A stretch of DNA of 64,000 nt, taken from NCBI GenBank assembly GCA_000708835.1, contig DF236965.1, forward strand, positions 314,700-378,699, written 5' to 3'. Source of the stretch: Klebsormidium nitens (Eukaryota; Streptophyta; Klebsormidiophyceae; Klebsormidiales; Klebsormidiaceae). The notes under the pieces are model-generated. The model was given only the letters and a program-made list of their open reading frames with translations. It made no database searches and was not told the DNA's origin. Made by a program: the position numbers and the translations under genes. Each line of letters starts with the position of its first letter. Position 1 is the stretch's first letter. Shown here in pieces: positions 32,501 to 45,400 of this stretch.

Positions 32501-35471
32501 CGGCAAACTGCTCGGAAGAACGTCCTTATCGTGACGGTTTTGAAGACTGTGACACAGCAGCCGCCAGAATTGTGTTACGGTTGAAAACGCATGCCCTAAA
32601 CGATTCTCGGACAGATTTTCGGGTTGAAACCATGTTGTGCAAGCCTTCTGTGAGCCGGGAGGCGGATTCCAGTGCATCAAGCCCTTGACGACAAGGGCTA
32701 CGACGAAGTTGGACAGAGGATTACGGGTGCCACAAGGAGTTGGACTTAACTCCTGAGTATCACTTACACAACATCGTTTCTGTGCTTTTGCAGGGTTACG
32801 GCATGACCGAGAGCAGCCCCATCACTCTCGTAACCCGAAACGTGTCTGCGCGGCCCATGGAGTGCACGCCGGGATCGGCAGGAAGCGTTGTAATCAATAC
32901 GGAGGCAAAGATCCGGGATCCGGAGACGGGCAAGTCTCTACCGCCCAATCAAAGGGGCGAGCTGTGTATCCGGGGGCCGCAAGTGATGAAAGGTGAGGCC
33001 TTTTTCTCTATCTTTTTCTCCTCAGAAAGGTGTGAACAAAATGAAGGTGCTCTGCATGAAAGGTGGAGTAAAGGAGGCCGATTTGCGCCTCTGGTCAACG
33101 GGGTGAAATCGAAGGTGAGGGCGATTTTCGTACTAGCTATGACAAGCGCAGTGTGGATGAGAACGAAGAGAATAAACAAGAAGAAAGAAGGGGCTGTTGC
33201 TGAGACTTGCCTTTGGGTATCGTTACAGGAATACTTCAGCCGGGTCTGCCTCATGCGCACATCTGAGAAAGAGAGTTGTTATTCGAAGCCCATAGATCTG
33301 AGCCTCCTTACGGTGTGGGTTCATCCCACCTTCGGATCCCGCAATGAACCTTCTTAAAAAACTGAAGCCCCAAAATCTGTCAATAGTAGGTTACTTTCAT
33401 TCGTAACACCATGGGCAAAGGGCTGAATGATATTGGTCCGCCTTCAGTGACTTCGACATACGGTAAAGCAGTCCGAATCGCACTGAAGCAACTACATTGC
33501 GTCCCCGATGTACCCCAAAACCGGTAGAGTCGACTTCCATTGCCGATAACAATCTCAAAGCCCAGGAGTCCGCATAGAATGGACGAGAAACAATGTCGCG
33601 CTTTGGCAAGACGTGGTTCGCTCTCAAAAGCCGCAAGCGACTGCCCCAACCTTGCAACATCCTCGAATCCACGTTTCCCGACTCCTGCGCTTTTTTGCCG
33701 GTTCCCCAGAGGCAACCAAGCGACTTTTAGACACTCCGGTTTAATGAAATCTCACTCTGAATCCAGGTTATCTCAACAAGCCTGAAGAGACCGCTGCCAC
33801 AATCGATAAGGACGGCTGGCTCCTGACGGGCGATATCGCGTTCATCAACGAGCGCGGCGAAATATTTGTCGTCGACCGCGTCAAGGAGCTCATCAAATAC
33901 AAAGGATTCCAGGTGAGCCACGCATAGCTTATGGCGCGCTTTGTAAGTTAGGTGAGCACGCATAGCTTATGGCGCTCGGCATGAATCATCTTATAAGTCC
34001 GCTTATATAGTTGAGTTAGCATCGGCACTTGACACGCCATTAGCCTCCAGCCTCGTTTCCTCATGCAACGCGTCGTTTCGAAACCTCTCTCAAGAGTGCT
34101 CCAAAGAAATCTCGTCAGCAGTGTCCTGCACCAATTGAATGGACACCTTTGACGAAACACATGGACAGACTACCGGAACACGAGAATTGTGAAAGGAGAG
34201 CTGACCGGTATTCTTGCGATGGCCACCCACTTTGAACCAGCTCCCAACGTGCCCACTTCGCAAAATAGGATAAAGATTAGCCCAAAGCTCCCGTTTGAAT
34301 TCCCGCATTTACCCCCAATGCTAGTTCCTGTCAATGCACCAACTTTCGCGTGCCAACCGTGACCGCTGCTTTGTGATCTTAAGTTGGCTCTGCTTGTTTT
34401 ACCGCCAAATACATGTGGCTGCCACTGCGGCAAAGCTTCTGTTCTTGAAACCCATGCCTTAGTTGCCCTTTCCGCATATCTGACGATTGCTGTGTTGCTT
34501 CCAGGTTCCTCCGGCCGAGTTGGAGGCTCTCTTAGTGGACCACCCCGCTATTGTCGACGCGGCGGTGATTGGGTGAGCAGTGCTGTACACTGAATGTATT
34601 TTGCGAAGATTTCCTTGCTTCAGTCCCTCGCATCATAGGGCGCCTTGGCTTCATACCGGAGCCTAACCGCGACCGAACCGGAGCATCTCGCGCCGGAAAG
34701 GGACGAACGAATCGGAGCTGCAGTTCTCAGAAATGGCTGGGGGCCAAGCCTCTTCGCGATTACCAGCGTCCATCTTGTTAACTGTAACGGATGGAACGGT
34801 TCAGATCGCTTCATCAGTTTCTATACTAGAGATTCTGGTCACGTGGCACAGGTCCCAAGTGCTGAGTAATTGATGAGGCTAAAATTCAGCCCCGTCGCTG
34901 GCGCAGGATCCCGGACGAGGAGGCGGGCGAGCTGCCAATGGGCTTCATCCAGGTGGCAGAAGGGAAGACGATCACGGAGGATGACGTCAAGGAGTACGTC
35001 GCAAAGCTGGTGAGGCGGTGACTACCGGAATGCTGGCTTGCGCTAAACGACGCTTTCTCAAGGAACACGCAAATCAGTCCTCGCCTTATCTGTGGTAAGG
35101 TCGACTGATTTGAGTAGATCTTTGGAGTATGGAACTTACGATGGGACACTGGCACGTAGGGGTTCGATTTGGAGACGATGGGCGCATGTGAAATCGAAAC
35201 GCCTGAAGACAGGTCTGATGGGAGTGTCAAAGCCTGAACTCGAGATCACAAACTTCGGCATCTTGTCGAGTGCTGATTACTCCTCCTCGGACTCTATTTG
35301 AAGTCCCTAAGACGTGGTTAAATTTTGCTCCCACTTTTGCAGGTTGTCCACTATAAGAAGCTGCGCGCCGTCGAGTTCGTGGAGAAGGTTCCAAAAACGG
35401 CGTCCGGTAAGATTCTGAGGAAGGAGTTGAGAGCCATGGTTGCAGCGAGATCGGGGAAGAGCAAGTTGTGA
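29565..35471 (+). CDS. 4-coumarate:CoA ligase-like acyl-CoA synthetase with C-terminal SKL (PTS1)
   Basis: Nine exons, 1623 nt, 540 aa, the usual 4CL length: 29565-29825, 30243-30299, 31007-31256, 31881-32290, 32794-32992, 33767-33912, 34505-34572, 34907-35009, 35343-35471 (TGA). AMP-binding motif box I is [19 protein letters not shown], split across exons 3 and 4; box II is [15 protein letters not shown]. Other family signatures are [39 protein letters not shown] and the C-terminal lysine motif [17 protein letters not shown] enzymes of this clade activate a carboxylate (hydroxycinnamate or fatty/jasmonate-precursor acyl) via an acyl-AMP. The last three residues are SKL, a canonical peroxisomal signal, which favours a peroxisomal OPCL1/4CL-like enzyme over a cytosolic lignin-type 4CL. 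The substrate cannot be fixed from sequence. Intron 6 carries a 39-bp-spaced donor duplication. Confidence 0.93.
33911..33977 (+). repeat. Duplicated donor-side segment of 4CL-like exon 6 / intron 6
   Basis: AGGTGAGC(C)ACGCATAGCTTATGGCGC occurs immediately at the exon 6 donor (33911) and again at 33950, 39 bp downstream, with one base lost in the second copy. Both carry AG|GTGAGC, so two potential donors exist; only the first keeps the conserved frame. Confidence 0.9.
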
Positions 35472-36472
35472 CCGAAGCGTTGGAGTTTTGCTCGCCCACT
35501 GAGGGCTCTAGACCAGCGGCTGGGTCTTAGCGGGGAATTAGGCAAAAGATTTTGTCCATGCACGAGATCCTAGACATAGTCCACTTACAGGTGTAGACAA
35601 ACCGCTTGCATAGGGCACGCAGCCTGCACACGGATTCCCAACGAGTCGGGTTGAGTGGGTTTGATAAATCGAGGTCCACATGAGGCCCAAATGTTGCGGT
35701 ACCATACAATGCTTTTGTAGGGCGGAGATGCAGTCAGTAAGACACAGCCGTATAGTATGTGAGCTTCAGTCAGTCAAATAGACAATGGACGATGGTTACA
35801 AAGTTTTCTGCAAAAGAGAATCACAGCATCTAGTCTTCAAGAACCAGGCGTGCATTCACAGATTTGTTGCGTTTTATGCTCGCATCTCCATATTGTCGAT
35901 CTTTGCAACGCCCGCACATTCATGAACAGCAGTAGTTTGCTTTGCCATGTCTAACTAAAAGGCACATGACCGTCTGATTGTTGAAAGTCTATAGGCCGAA
36001 AATGGCGACAGCAAATGATGGCCCGCAAATATGCATGACGGCCAGGATGCCCAACTAGGTGAAGGCGTCAATTAACGTACGTTCAACATGTGCTCAGACG
36101 GCTGGCAGTGTACGTACGTGTTGTTGCATGCATCTGCATCTCTAGATCAGTGCAATTCAAGCCGGGATGAGATGTCACTCCATGATGCATGTGACATCGT
36201 CATGCTAGGCCCACGCATTTTACGGCGCCCATTTTCATGAAGCAGGTTGCTCCAGACGAGGTATCACGGCACACTCGACGGCAACCTCCGCCACGATTAC
36301 CTTATATCATAGCAATATACTTTCATTTGCTCTTGACAAACTCGAACTAAGCGACCACTGCCCACCGCCGCTGCGGCTCGTAACGTTACCAATGTAGAAG
36401 ATCGTGTATAAAAATCGGATCATTGATCTCTGATTGGCCGCAGCCTAACTCATTCGCAGACCGTGGATCCTC
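35472..36472. other. Intergenic spacer between convergent 4CL-like and TERT genes
   Basis: About 1 kb with no recognisable gene, RNA or repeat. It should hold both 3' UTRs and polyadenylation signals. Confidence 0.6.
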
Positions 36473-39400
36473 TCAGTAGAGAATCTGGTCAAACACGGCC
36501 GACAGATCGGGGGCCACAGCTGCGGACAGCGTCTCGGACAGCTGCTTGGCCTCCCGTCCGAAATCGTCCGCCAGCAGCTTCAGCAGCGGCTGGTACTGCG
36601 TCTGCTTGCGGCTCAACACCCGTCGAAAGGCGCGCAGGCCCAGCCAGAGCACCTGAACAGTGGGTCAGATTCGACTCGATGAGTTTCGCAGCTCGGACTT
36701 TCCTCATAACACTGAGAGAGCTCCGACCCGGCCAGTCGCAAATCCTGTGTTCGGATGAGGTCGTTGCTTATCCAGCAGAGCCCAAAAGCGCCCAGAACAG
36801 CCTCCAGGAAAAGAACTTTCTTCTCCTGTCTCGACCGAGGAGCCGTCATTTGACTCCGTGAAAAGGGTTGCTGCCGTCAACCAGAAAGCGCTCCATGGCG
36901 ACGAGTCACCTGGAACAGAGACGAGTTCGTAGCAAAGAGGGCGAACAAGCAAGGAAAGAGCGTAGATATGCACGAGCGACAGCTGATAGCTTACCAGACC
37001 GGACTAAAATTCCAAAAGCACTACGCACTAATCGAAAAGACACCGTTGAGAAGTTTTACCTGGGACTTGGAGACCTTGCCGGAGCACCCGGTGCCTCTCC
37101 GGCGCGCAGCCTCTCTAGCCGTCCCCACGGCTGCAGACAGGTAGCCGATCGCCTTCCAGATTTCACGGGCCAGGAACTCGGGATTGCTCCGGGGATCCCC
37201 ACCGGAAGCGGAGAGGAAGCAGTGGAACTTGATGGCGCACAGCAGGAAGGCCTGGCAGGGTAAAGGAGAATGGGCTGACGTCAGAGCGTACGAGTGACGT
37301 CAGCAACTCGCTTTCAAGACGAGGGCGGAGACAACCTGTGCCGACGTGGGTGCTCGTGTAAGATCCGTGAGGCGCGCAGTTGAGCAGATGACGTCAGCCG
37401 TTCGTTGAGAACGTCTGGGAGACCTGCAATCCGCTGAATTGGAAATGCTGGCGCGAAGGGCGCACAGAGTAAGCGAATCAAGGGGACCCAGCATAGTTAG
37501 ATCTACGGCAGCAGTTCATTTTTCAGACTCAAGCCAACTTTTGTAATCGATCACTGGCAGCTAGAGTGAGAGAGCTTAAGGTTGACATGCTTGAAAGAGG
37601 TTAAGGCTGACATGCTACAGATAAGTTGACAATCAGATTCCTGTGGCGCCACGCCTTTGACACACCTGATAGATGTTCAGCCTAACCGTGGTCGGCGAGT
37701 TGATGGCGGTGTCAAAGAAGACCGCGTGGCACTTGGGGCGCAGCCACAGGCACAGGCGGTCAGCCAGGATGGCGCCACGTCGGCCCTTGGTCACATCGAC
37801 GGCCATGGAGTCGCGGATGTACTCGCCGCTGTACCGAGTGTAGTCCGCTTGTACCTCCAGGGTCTCGGAGTTGAGGAGGAGGCCGCACCAGCGGATGAAA
37901 CTAGAGCGAGCGAAAAGGGCAGGGTCAATTGAGGGGTCAGTCAGATTTTGCACTTCTAACCAGGGGATTGAATCAGACTTTCACGCATTTGCCACTTGAA
38001 GTTTCAGCAACCCCTACGTTAGCTTTGACTTCCGTTTGGAAGATATTTGAAGGTGAAAGCGTGACTGTTGTTTGGCAAAGGGTTCGAGAAACGCGCGTAT
38101 TCTATGCAGCAGCATCGCCAGGACCTTTTAAGAGTCCCGTACCTAGGTGTCGGAGTCGGATCCTGCAGCGCTTTTAGAGAAAAATTTCTTCTTATCGGTA
38201 AGATACGTTTTCATATCTTTCTATTGAGCTGTTTGAGTGGCAATTTCCTGACAGTTGAAAATGTGACCTCTCAATTGCAAACCCTCACCTTCTTCCGCTT
38301 CCGTCGACGTACATATTCTGCGCGCGCAAGCCCCCCTGCTCGTCGTTCAGATCAAAGTTGAGGCACGTCTTCGCCGGGTTCGCCTCCGCGCCATACGCCG
38401 GGAAACCCGCGTGCATCGCGCCCAGGTACGCTGCCACGTGGCGCTTGGACGTGGACAGGAAAAGTGAGTCGTCCACCCACCGCATGAGGAGCGACTGGGG
38501 CCCGGAGCCGCTGCTACGTGGCCCATTCTCATTGGCTGGTGCAGGCCGTTTCTCGTTCCGCCTGTCGACCCCGTGGTCCGAGGTGCCGCCGGCTGCGGCA
38601 TCTCGCTCTAGTTGCGTCCCAATGTTTCTGGACTCCCCCCGGTTTTCTTCTGCTCTTGTTGTCCCGGTCTTTGGTGCACGTTCTAGAGGGGCTGTGCAGG
38701 TCGTCACTCTCTGCCGGCTTGTAGTTTCCCAGGGGGGCTCTCTTCCCGGCCAGTCATCCCCCCTGCCCACGCTTCCCCAACCCCTTTCCCCAGGCGACGT
38801 CCCCTCGTCTTGCGAGGCATACCCTTGCTCGATCTCCCAAAAGCACCCCCCCTCGCCGCTGTCGATCTCGACCCCCCCGGAAAACCCGCCGTCAGGTCCC
38901 TCCGCTTCGCTTTCGGTTTCGCTTGACTCCATCCGCAACCAAGCCTCCGTTCCATCGTGCTCCGGGGTCCGCGGTTCCGGGGGCTCATTCACACCGTCGC
39001 TGAGAGCGCGGGCTGGGCTGGATGGGAAAAGGCCCTCTTCGAGGGGACGACCCGCACCGAACCCCTCTCCGAGACCTGCTCCAAGCCCGGCCGTGACGTT
39101 AGCTTCTTCCGACTTGCTCCTTCGGCGCAGAAGCACTGCTTCGCTGACGTCAGACTCCTGCGGGCGGTCTGGAGATATCATTCCGTTCAGACCCCTGCCG
39201 TTCCGTTCACTCCCAAACCGCCCGTCCTGTTGGCCAACCCCCGGTTCTCCGCCAGAGGCCCGGTCGCCGCTTTTCGCTCCCGCCCTTCCGCTAACTAATT
39301 CCGTTCCGCTGTCCGGTTCCGTTCCGCTGCCTCCCGACAAGGCCTCTTCGCAGGCTTTCCGCTCGAGCAACGGCATGAGCACGTTGTTCTCGAGGTGGGC

Positions 39401-42400
39401 GTAAAAGAAGGAGCAGAAGAGAGTGGACAGAATGGACCCCTGCGCGATGCCGCGCCGCTGGTGTAAATATGCTCGCCCATAGCGCACCACGCTGCCGAAC
39501 AGGTGCTCCCGGATGAGCTGCAGCTGCTTTCCCCGACTGATCTCGGAGCAGTTCACCTGAGAAAGAAGACGACAATTGATGTGACGGAGTGCTTGGGGAG
39601 ACTGGTGCTGAGTAGACGCTGCCGCTTATGGACACGGTTGAAGGTAGATCATCACATTGAAATTTTCTCTTCCCTAGCTTGAGTTTCCCTTTTCAATCAC
39701 TTTGAACTATCTTCTCTCGCCAAGTTCAAGCAGTGCAGTCGTCGGTGCAAGTAATGCTTCAAAGGCGACAACGGCCAGCAAGAGATGACACCAAGCATTG
39801 CATGAAAACCACAAGCGTTGCATCTGTGCGAGTTTACGGAACTTGTCAACAGCTATAATACTGAACACGCAAGCTCCCTTCCCTGTGCCCAAACGGCCCG
39901 CATCGCTCACCTGGTCTACAAACACCGCGCCCCCGGCCTTCTGTGACGTCAGCCGCCGAAGCGCCTCCTGGAAGGCCCGGTACGCCACGTGGGGCTCGCT
40001 GACGTCGACTGACGTCGCCAGTTTCTCCCCACGCACTCGCACGGCGCCAAATGCGGGGGTCGCGCGCGCATTCCAGAGCAGCTGGTAGACGGGCGACCGG
40101 AACAGGGCTTGCACGATCTGCGACGTCAACGAGAGGAGCTTTTGGGTTACTCAGTCTGTCCTCAAATGAAGGCAACGAAGAGAGACTACCTAGTCAAATC
40201 ACGTAACTACTCGCAGGCCGAGTGGCTTGGAGCCTAACGGTCAAAGACTACGAGGTTCGAACGCTCAAAACGGTGCTATGATTGGACGGGTTTCACTGCT
40301 TGAGGCGGCGAATGGGACGTCCTATTTCTAGCTTTACATCGTAAAAGAGCTTGGTTGGATGTCACAAACAGAAATCGAGGATCGAATAGCCTATCGAGAG
40401 AGTCAAGAAGAAGACTGTACAGATGTCAATGATGGAGGTCGATAGGTCAGACGGATGATGGAAACGCAGCTGAGGATGAAAGCGTGAAAACTTCGACGAT
40501 ATAGAGCATGTTCATGCCGAAAGCAGATTGATGACAAAGCTACGATTGCACACCCCCGGATTTGACATTGATCACGTTTGGTGATTCAACAGAAGTGTCA
40601 GGCCTCATTTGGAAATCTACTCCCGTTGCAGGCGCGGAGAAAAGAACGCCCAAAAGGAATCATTTCGCACCTGCCAGAGGAACTCCTGCGGGATGGTGTC
40701 ATACGCCGCTGCGATGTCACACCCCGCCATGAAGACCTTCGGCATCGGTGCCCCGGGTTTGGTCCTTAACCCGCGCACAAATCCCCGCAGTTTTGCATGG
40801 ATGTCGTCAAACCCGAAAACCGAGCAACCCAAATCCTCCGAACCCCGCCACTTCTCCAGCTTCAGAATCGCGTGCGCGTCGCCCAGCAGCTTGTTCGGTG
40901 CGCCAAACTCTAGAACCTTGGACGTCGGCAACGGACAGCTGGCGGCTGTCGTGGCAGCGCCCGCGAAACCTCTCGCGCCCGGCCGTCCGAACGGATCCGC
41001 ATTCCGTCCGGTTCCGTCCGCGTTCCGTCCGACACCGTCCCGCTTGCGTCCGACAGTAGTCGAGCCCCGTCCGAAAATGTCCGCAACCCGCTCGAAGCCA
41101 TCCGCTTGCGGCCCAAGTCCGGCGGACTCACGTCCAGACACGTCCTGTTGATGTCCAAAGCTGTTCGAACTCCACCTTTGCTCGCGCACATGCCCGCCCT
41201 CCAGGCCGTTCCGTCGCCGCTGAAGCCCACCCAACGAGTTTCGCCGTCTGAACGGACTCCTCACACCCGCGGTCGATACCGATCTCTGGTCCGCTCGAGT
41301 TTCAATCCGCACGACGCTCTTCGCGCCCAGCCGCGCGATTGGGCGCATCCCGTTTGCCTTTGGCAGCAGCCGCATCTCCGCGGGGCCGAAAACGCGCCCC
41401 TTGCTCGCGAGCAGCGCCTCGGCGCTCCCGGCTGACACGTGGCAGTACGGTCCGCCAGGGCCCGCCAGGTGGCGCACGCTGAGTGCTGCCAGGTGGCGCC
41501 ACAAGGGCTTGCGGTAGTAAAAGACCTTCTGCTTGTGGGGCTCGGATTCGGTGACGTAGAAGTGGCTCCGCAGGAGGGGCACAACTAGGCTCGCGAACAA
41601 AAAATAGAGCCACTCGGAGAGGCGCCGCCGGAGCGCTGCCGTCTTTTCTGGCGGAAATTTTGGCATCTGCTTGGCAGGGGTGGAATGGGGCGCAGCCTGA
41701 AGGGGGCTTTGGGTGTGGGAAACTCTAATCTGCGGCTCTTGCGTCAGGGGCACGTCAGCATCAAAATGGAACGGTGAACCCGTCCCAACAGCATCAGGTA
41801 ACCACGCATTCTCCCGCAGAAAGGCCTGGACGCGACCGGTGACTTCCACCGGCCCGGATTCACCCGCCAAAACGACGCCCGATTGCAATTCTCCGGTTGC
41901 CAGCCCTCCCGAACCGCCCATCCCGCCGTCACCAGCACTTCTCTCCAATCCACCCCCAGGAGCGCCCCTGGGAACCACCCCCTCGGAACGAGAGTCCCCC
42001 TCCCACAGCCATGGAAAGTCCGCCAGCCTCAGCCCATGCATCAGCTCCGTCAAACTCATCGTCTCAAATCGCCCGAGCCGCACAAAGCGATTCACGTGGC
42101 CTCTGAGCGCGCGCCCGCTCGCGCTGCCACGTGGCCCACCCAGAAGCGCCCCCGGGACTGCCTTCCGGAGCGCGGTCCACACGAACGCTGCCACGTGGCA
42201 GTGCTCGCAGAACTGGCCAATCAGCTGCTTGTACGTGGCGTCCGGAGCGAGGTGGGTGGGGAGCAGCGCAGCAAGGCCTCCGGAATCGCCGGCGGAGTGC
42301 TGGGATGGAGGGGCACAACTGAAGGCCCTGTTTTGCTCGACGTCGCCAGCATTCCCGTGCCGTGAATTCCCAGCTTCCGCTTCCTGCTGAGCGACAGAAC

Positions 42401-45400
42401 CGGTCTTCTCAAATGCGTAATTGCTTCCCGCTTCGTGGCGAGGGTTCTCATCCTCAGACATGCACTCGTCTTCATTTTCATCTTGACCACCCCGCCACTC
42501 CAAGACCCGTCCCCGATCTTCCTCGTCTTGAGTTAAGTACCCGTCGCTGAGGCCTTGTACACTCATGCAGTCCGCATCCTCCCCCTGCTCTTTGCTGCCC
42601 CTACTGGCTTCAACAGGGCCTCCCCGTTCCTTCTCTTCCCTATCCAAACGCCGACCCGAAGCCTCAGACGCCAAACCCGTAGCCAAACCCGCCACAAACC
42701 TTCTTTCCACGCCTGTCATCGAATCGGGCTTACAAGTGGATGGCAAATCGGGCTCCGGCCCTGATTCCGGGCACTCTCCATCCCTCCCCCTCTCTTCTTC
42801 CTTGCCTCCCCGTTTGGCATTTCCCGCATGAGGCCTCCTATCACCTCTCGTCTTCCGCAGCGTTTCCGGCAACGGGCAATGGCGCGCGAGCAGCCTGCCC
42901 AGGTCGAGCTTTTTCACAAGGACGAGCAGGTCGCGGAAAAGAGGCAACACCGCTTGGAGTTGACGGGGCGCCCGCCTGCAGGGCGACGATCCAGGTGGTT
43001 TCAGCCGTAGTGTAAGTACAGCAACCAAATGCATTCGCTTACCCTTTCAAGCGGGGGAAAACGTTGTCGATCATTTCGATATATTATCTTTCTGCTCACG
43101 GCATTTGGACCATCTGCCTTTGCTTGAGGGGCGCTTTTGGAGAGAAGCTAATGGATCACTCAGTCCTAAACGTTTGCGACACCGACAGTTCTTAGAGCTC
43201 TGTCAGTTGGCCCCATATGACAGGACGCGTGTTGCTCCGGAAGATCATACACGGCAATGTAACCTTCAATGAAAGTATCAGAGCTTCCCAGAAAAGAATC
43301 GTTCCAGCTCTTACAGAATCTAGATGACTGGCTGAAGCGCAAGTCCTCAAGAAATGACAGTAAGAGATCCAAACGGACGTCTAAACAGAGTAGAACAGAG
43401 CAAACTTCCACTGACCATTCTTTCGCCTCCGTGTTGGCCGCCCCCGTTGCTGTTTCCGGCCGGACAGACCCAAAGGCTGCTTGGAAGCTTGTTCGTGGTT
43501 TGGGCTGTGCAATCATTGGCGCAGCTGATGCGGGCTCGAAAACGTGCCACACGAGAGCCTTTGCAGCCGCACCGTCGGTCCCCAGAGAAGAGAGGATGTC
43601 TGTAACATGGGCGGAATCAAGGAATCATCCGGAAACTGACGGAATAGACAAGAAGCCTCCGCTGACGGATGTTGAGGCAGACGGAGCAAAGCAGTGGGTA
43701 GAGCTCCGGGCAAGTGTCCGACATCGAGGAGGAAGCGTTATGCCTGGTACTTGTCGCCAGAATACCGTCCCAGCATGAGAGTGACGACCTCAGAACCATG
43801 ATTTCGAACAGATTGGCAGACACACCGGAGCAAGATCAAGATCCCAAACACCGAAACGTTAGCATAAAGAGCAACAATACAAGCTGAACGATATTGTTGA
43901 TCAACGTTGACGTAGCGGCAGGATACGTGACGTGGGCAGTCCCGCCTTTCGCCCGTGGCTGGCGTTGTAGAACATGGCGGCTCGAGGAAGAAGCCTTGGT
44001 CCACTCTTCGCAGCCCTCACCGTCGGCGACCCCTTGGCTGGCGCCGCGGGCCTCTGGGTCGCCGCCCCTGGCTTTGAAGACCTTGCTTCCGAGCGACGAG
44101 GCAACATGGGCTCTGTCTGATCCAGCGGACGCTTTTTGAGATCTGATCGGAAGGGATCCCTTTCTTCTGCCCTGGTACCGATACGGCCCCCAGGACCAAA
44201 CCTTCGGACCGAGGCCGTTTCGCAACTGTTTGGCAGACAGTTCGATTGGTCAGCACGCCGGAACCTTTCCACCTCATGTACACCCGGCGTCTTCCTCCGG
44301 CTGACCGCGACCGAGGCGCCCTTCCCCTGGATCACCACCCGGTGACTCTTCTTCCAAGCGCCCGCCAAAGCGGGCTCCTGCGTGACCGGCTCTTCTTCCA
44401 AACCCTCCAAACCCTCCAGGGACGCGCGCTCGCTCGTCGCATCGCGCTCTGCCGCAGCTCTTCTCCGCCTCTTCCGCTGCCAGCTGCTCTCCCTGACCCG
44501 CTTTCGTTTCCCTGCGTCGGGGGCCGTCCCCTCCGAAGGGCGTTCCTCCGGCTCTCGACCAGACTCCTCTTGCGTCAGAGGGCCAAAGTCCTTGTCCGAA
44601 GGTTCCGCTGGACTTGCACAATCCATGTCGGCCCGACTTCCACCAAATTCCCTTCTTGACAGCCCAGGGGACACTCTAACGTGAATAGGCTCCAAGCAGG
44701 GCGTCAGATCTTCCGGTCGCCCTTCTGCGACCGGTTCGCCCAGACGCTCCCCCCGTTTTCTCAGGCCTGCGGCCCCCTTGTCACACTTGTTCCTCATGAC
44801 GTCTTCCAGTCCCCCCCCAGGTCCTCTTGCGCCTCCTGACGCCCCCCGCAATCTCTCAAGTGCGGCTTTCTGGCCTATACTCCCCTGGGCCTCAAAGCGG
44901 GCCACGTGGCAAGGATTCTGCCCCTCCGCCCCTCCCCGCATCCGTCTCACCACCGGCTCCTGGCTTAAGGGGCCCTCGCTGACGTCCTCGGACTCGCTTA
45001 AGTGCGTCAACGCTGGGTGGCTTTGACCGTCCAGAACCGACGCTTTCTCTTCATCATTTCTGAATTTCCCCGATTTTTGCTTCCTGTCAGGTCTCTCAGC
45101 TACTTCGTGACTGACCGCTCGACCTCCACAAAACGAAATCGTTTCCCGCAAACTCCGCTTGGACCCCGCCTTCGCCCGTTGTTTTGCGGCCCTCGCACAG
45201 CCATCCTCTCTGCGCTCGTTTCCTCCCTTTGGTTGCGTCGGCCTCCTCCGTTTGCCATCGACAAACCGCACGTGTGCTGATCCCTCTGGCCCACAACTCG
45301 AATCCGCCACCCGAGCACTCTTCCGCTTTCTGCTGACGTTTGCAGGCTGAGGGGGATCCCTTTGCAGTGGGGCCGACGGCTGGAGGCGCTTCTTCCATAC

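Noticed and set aside
36704-36973. Additional TERT exon between 37060 and 36652
   Set aside because: The exons ending at 37060 and starting at 36652 join in phase and align without a gap to other TERT C-termini, so no extra exon is needed.
38358-39404. 348-codon open frame on the + strand opposite TERT
   Set aside because: It is antisense to a TERT exon with clear B' and C motifs. Its Ser/Pro/Arg-rich translation has no domain, and the openness follows from GC-rich low-complexity sequence.
43166-43552. 128-codon - strand frame as an extra TERT exon
   Set aside because: No resemblance to the RBD sequence expected there and no in-phase splice pair that I could support.
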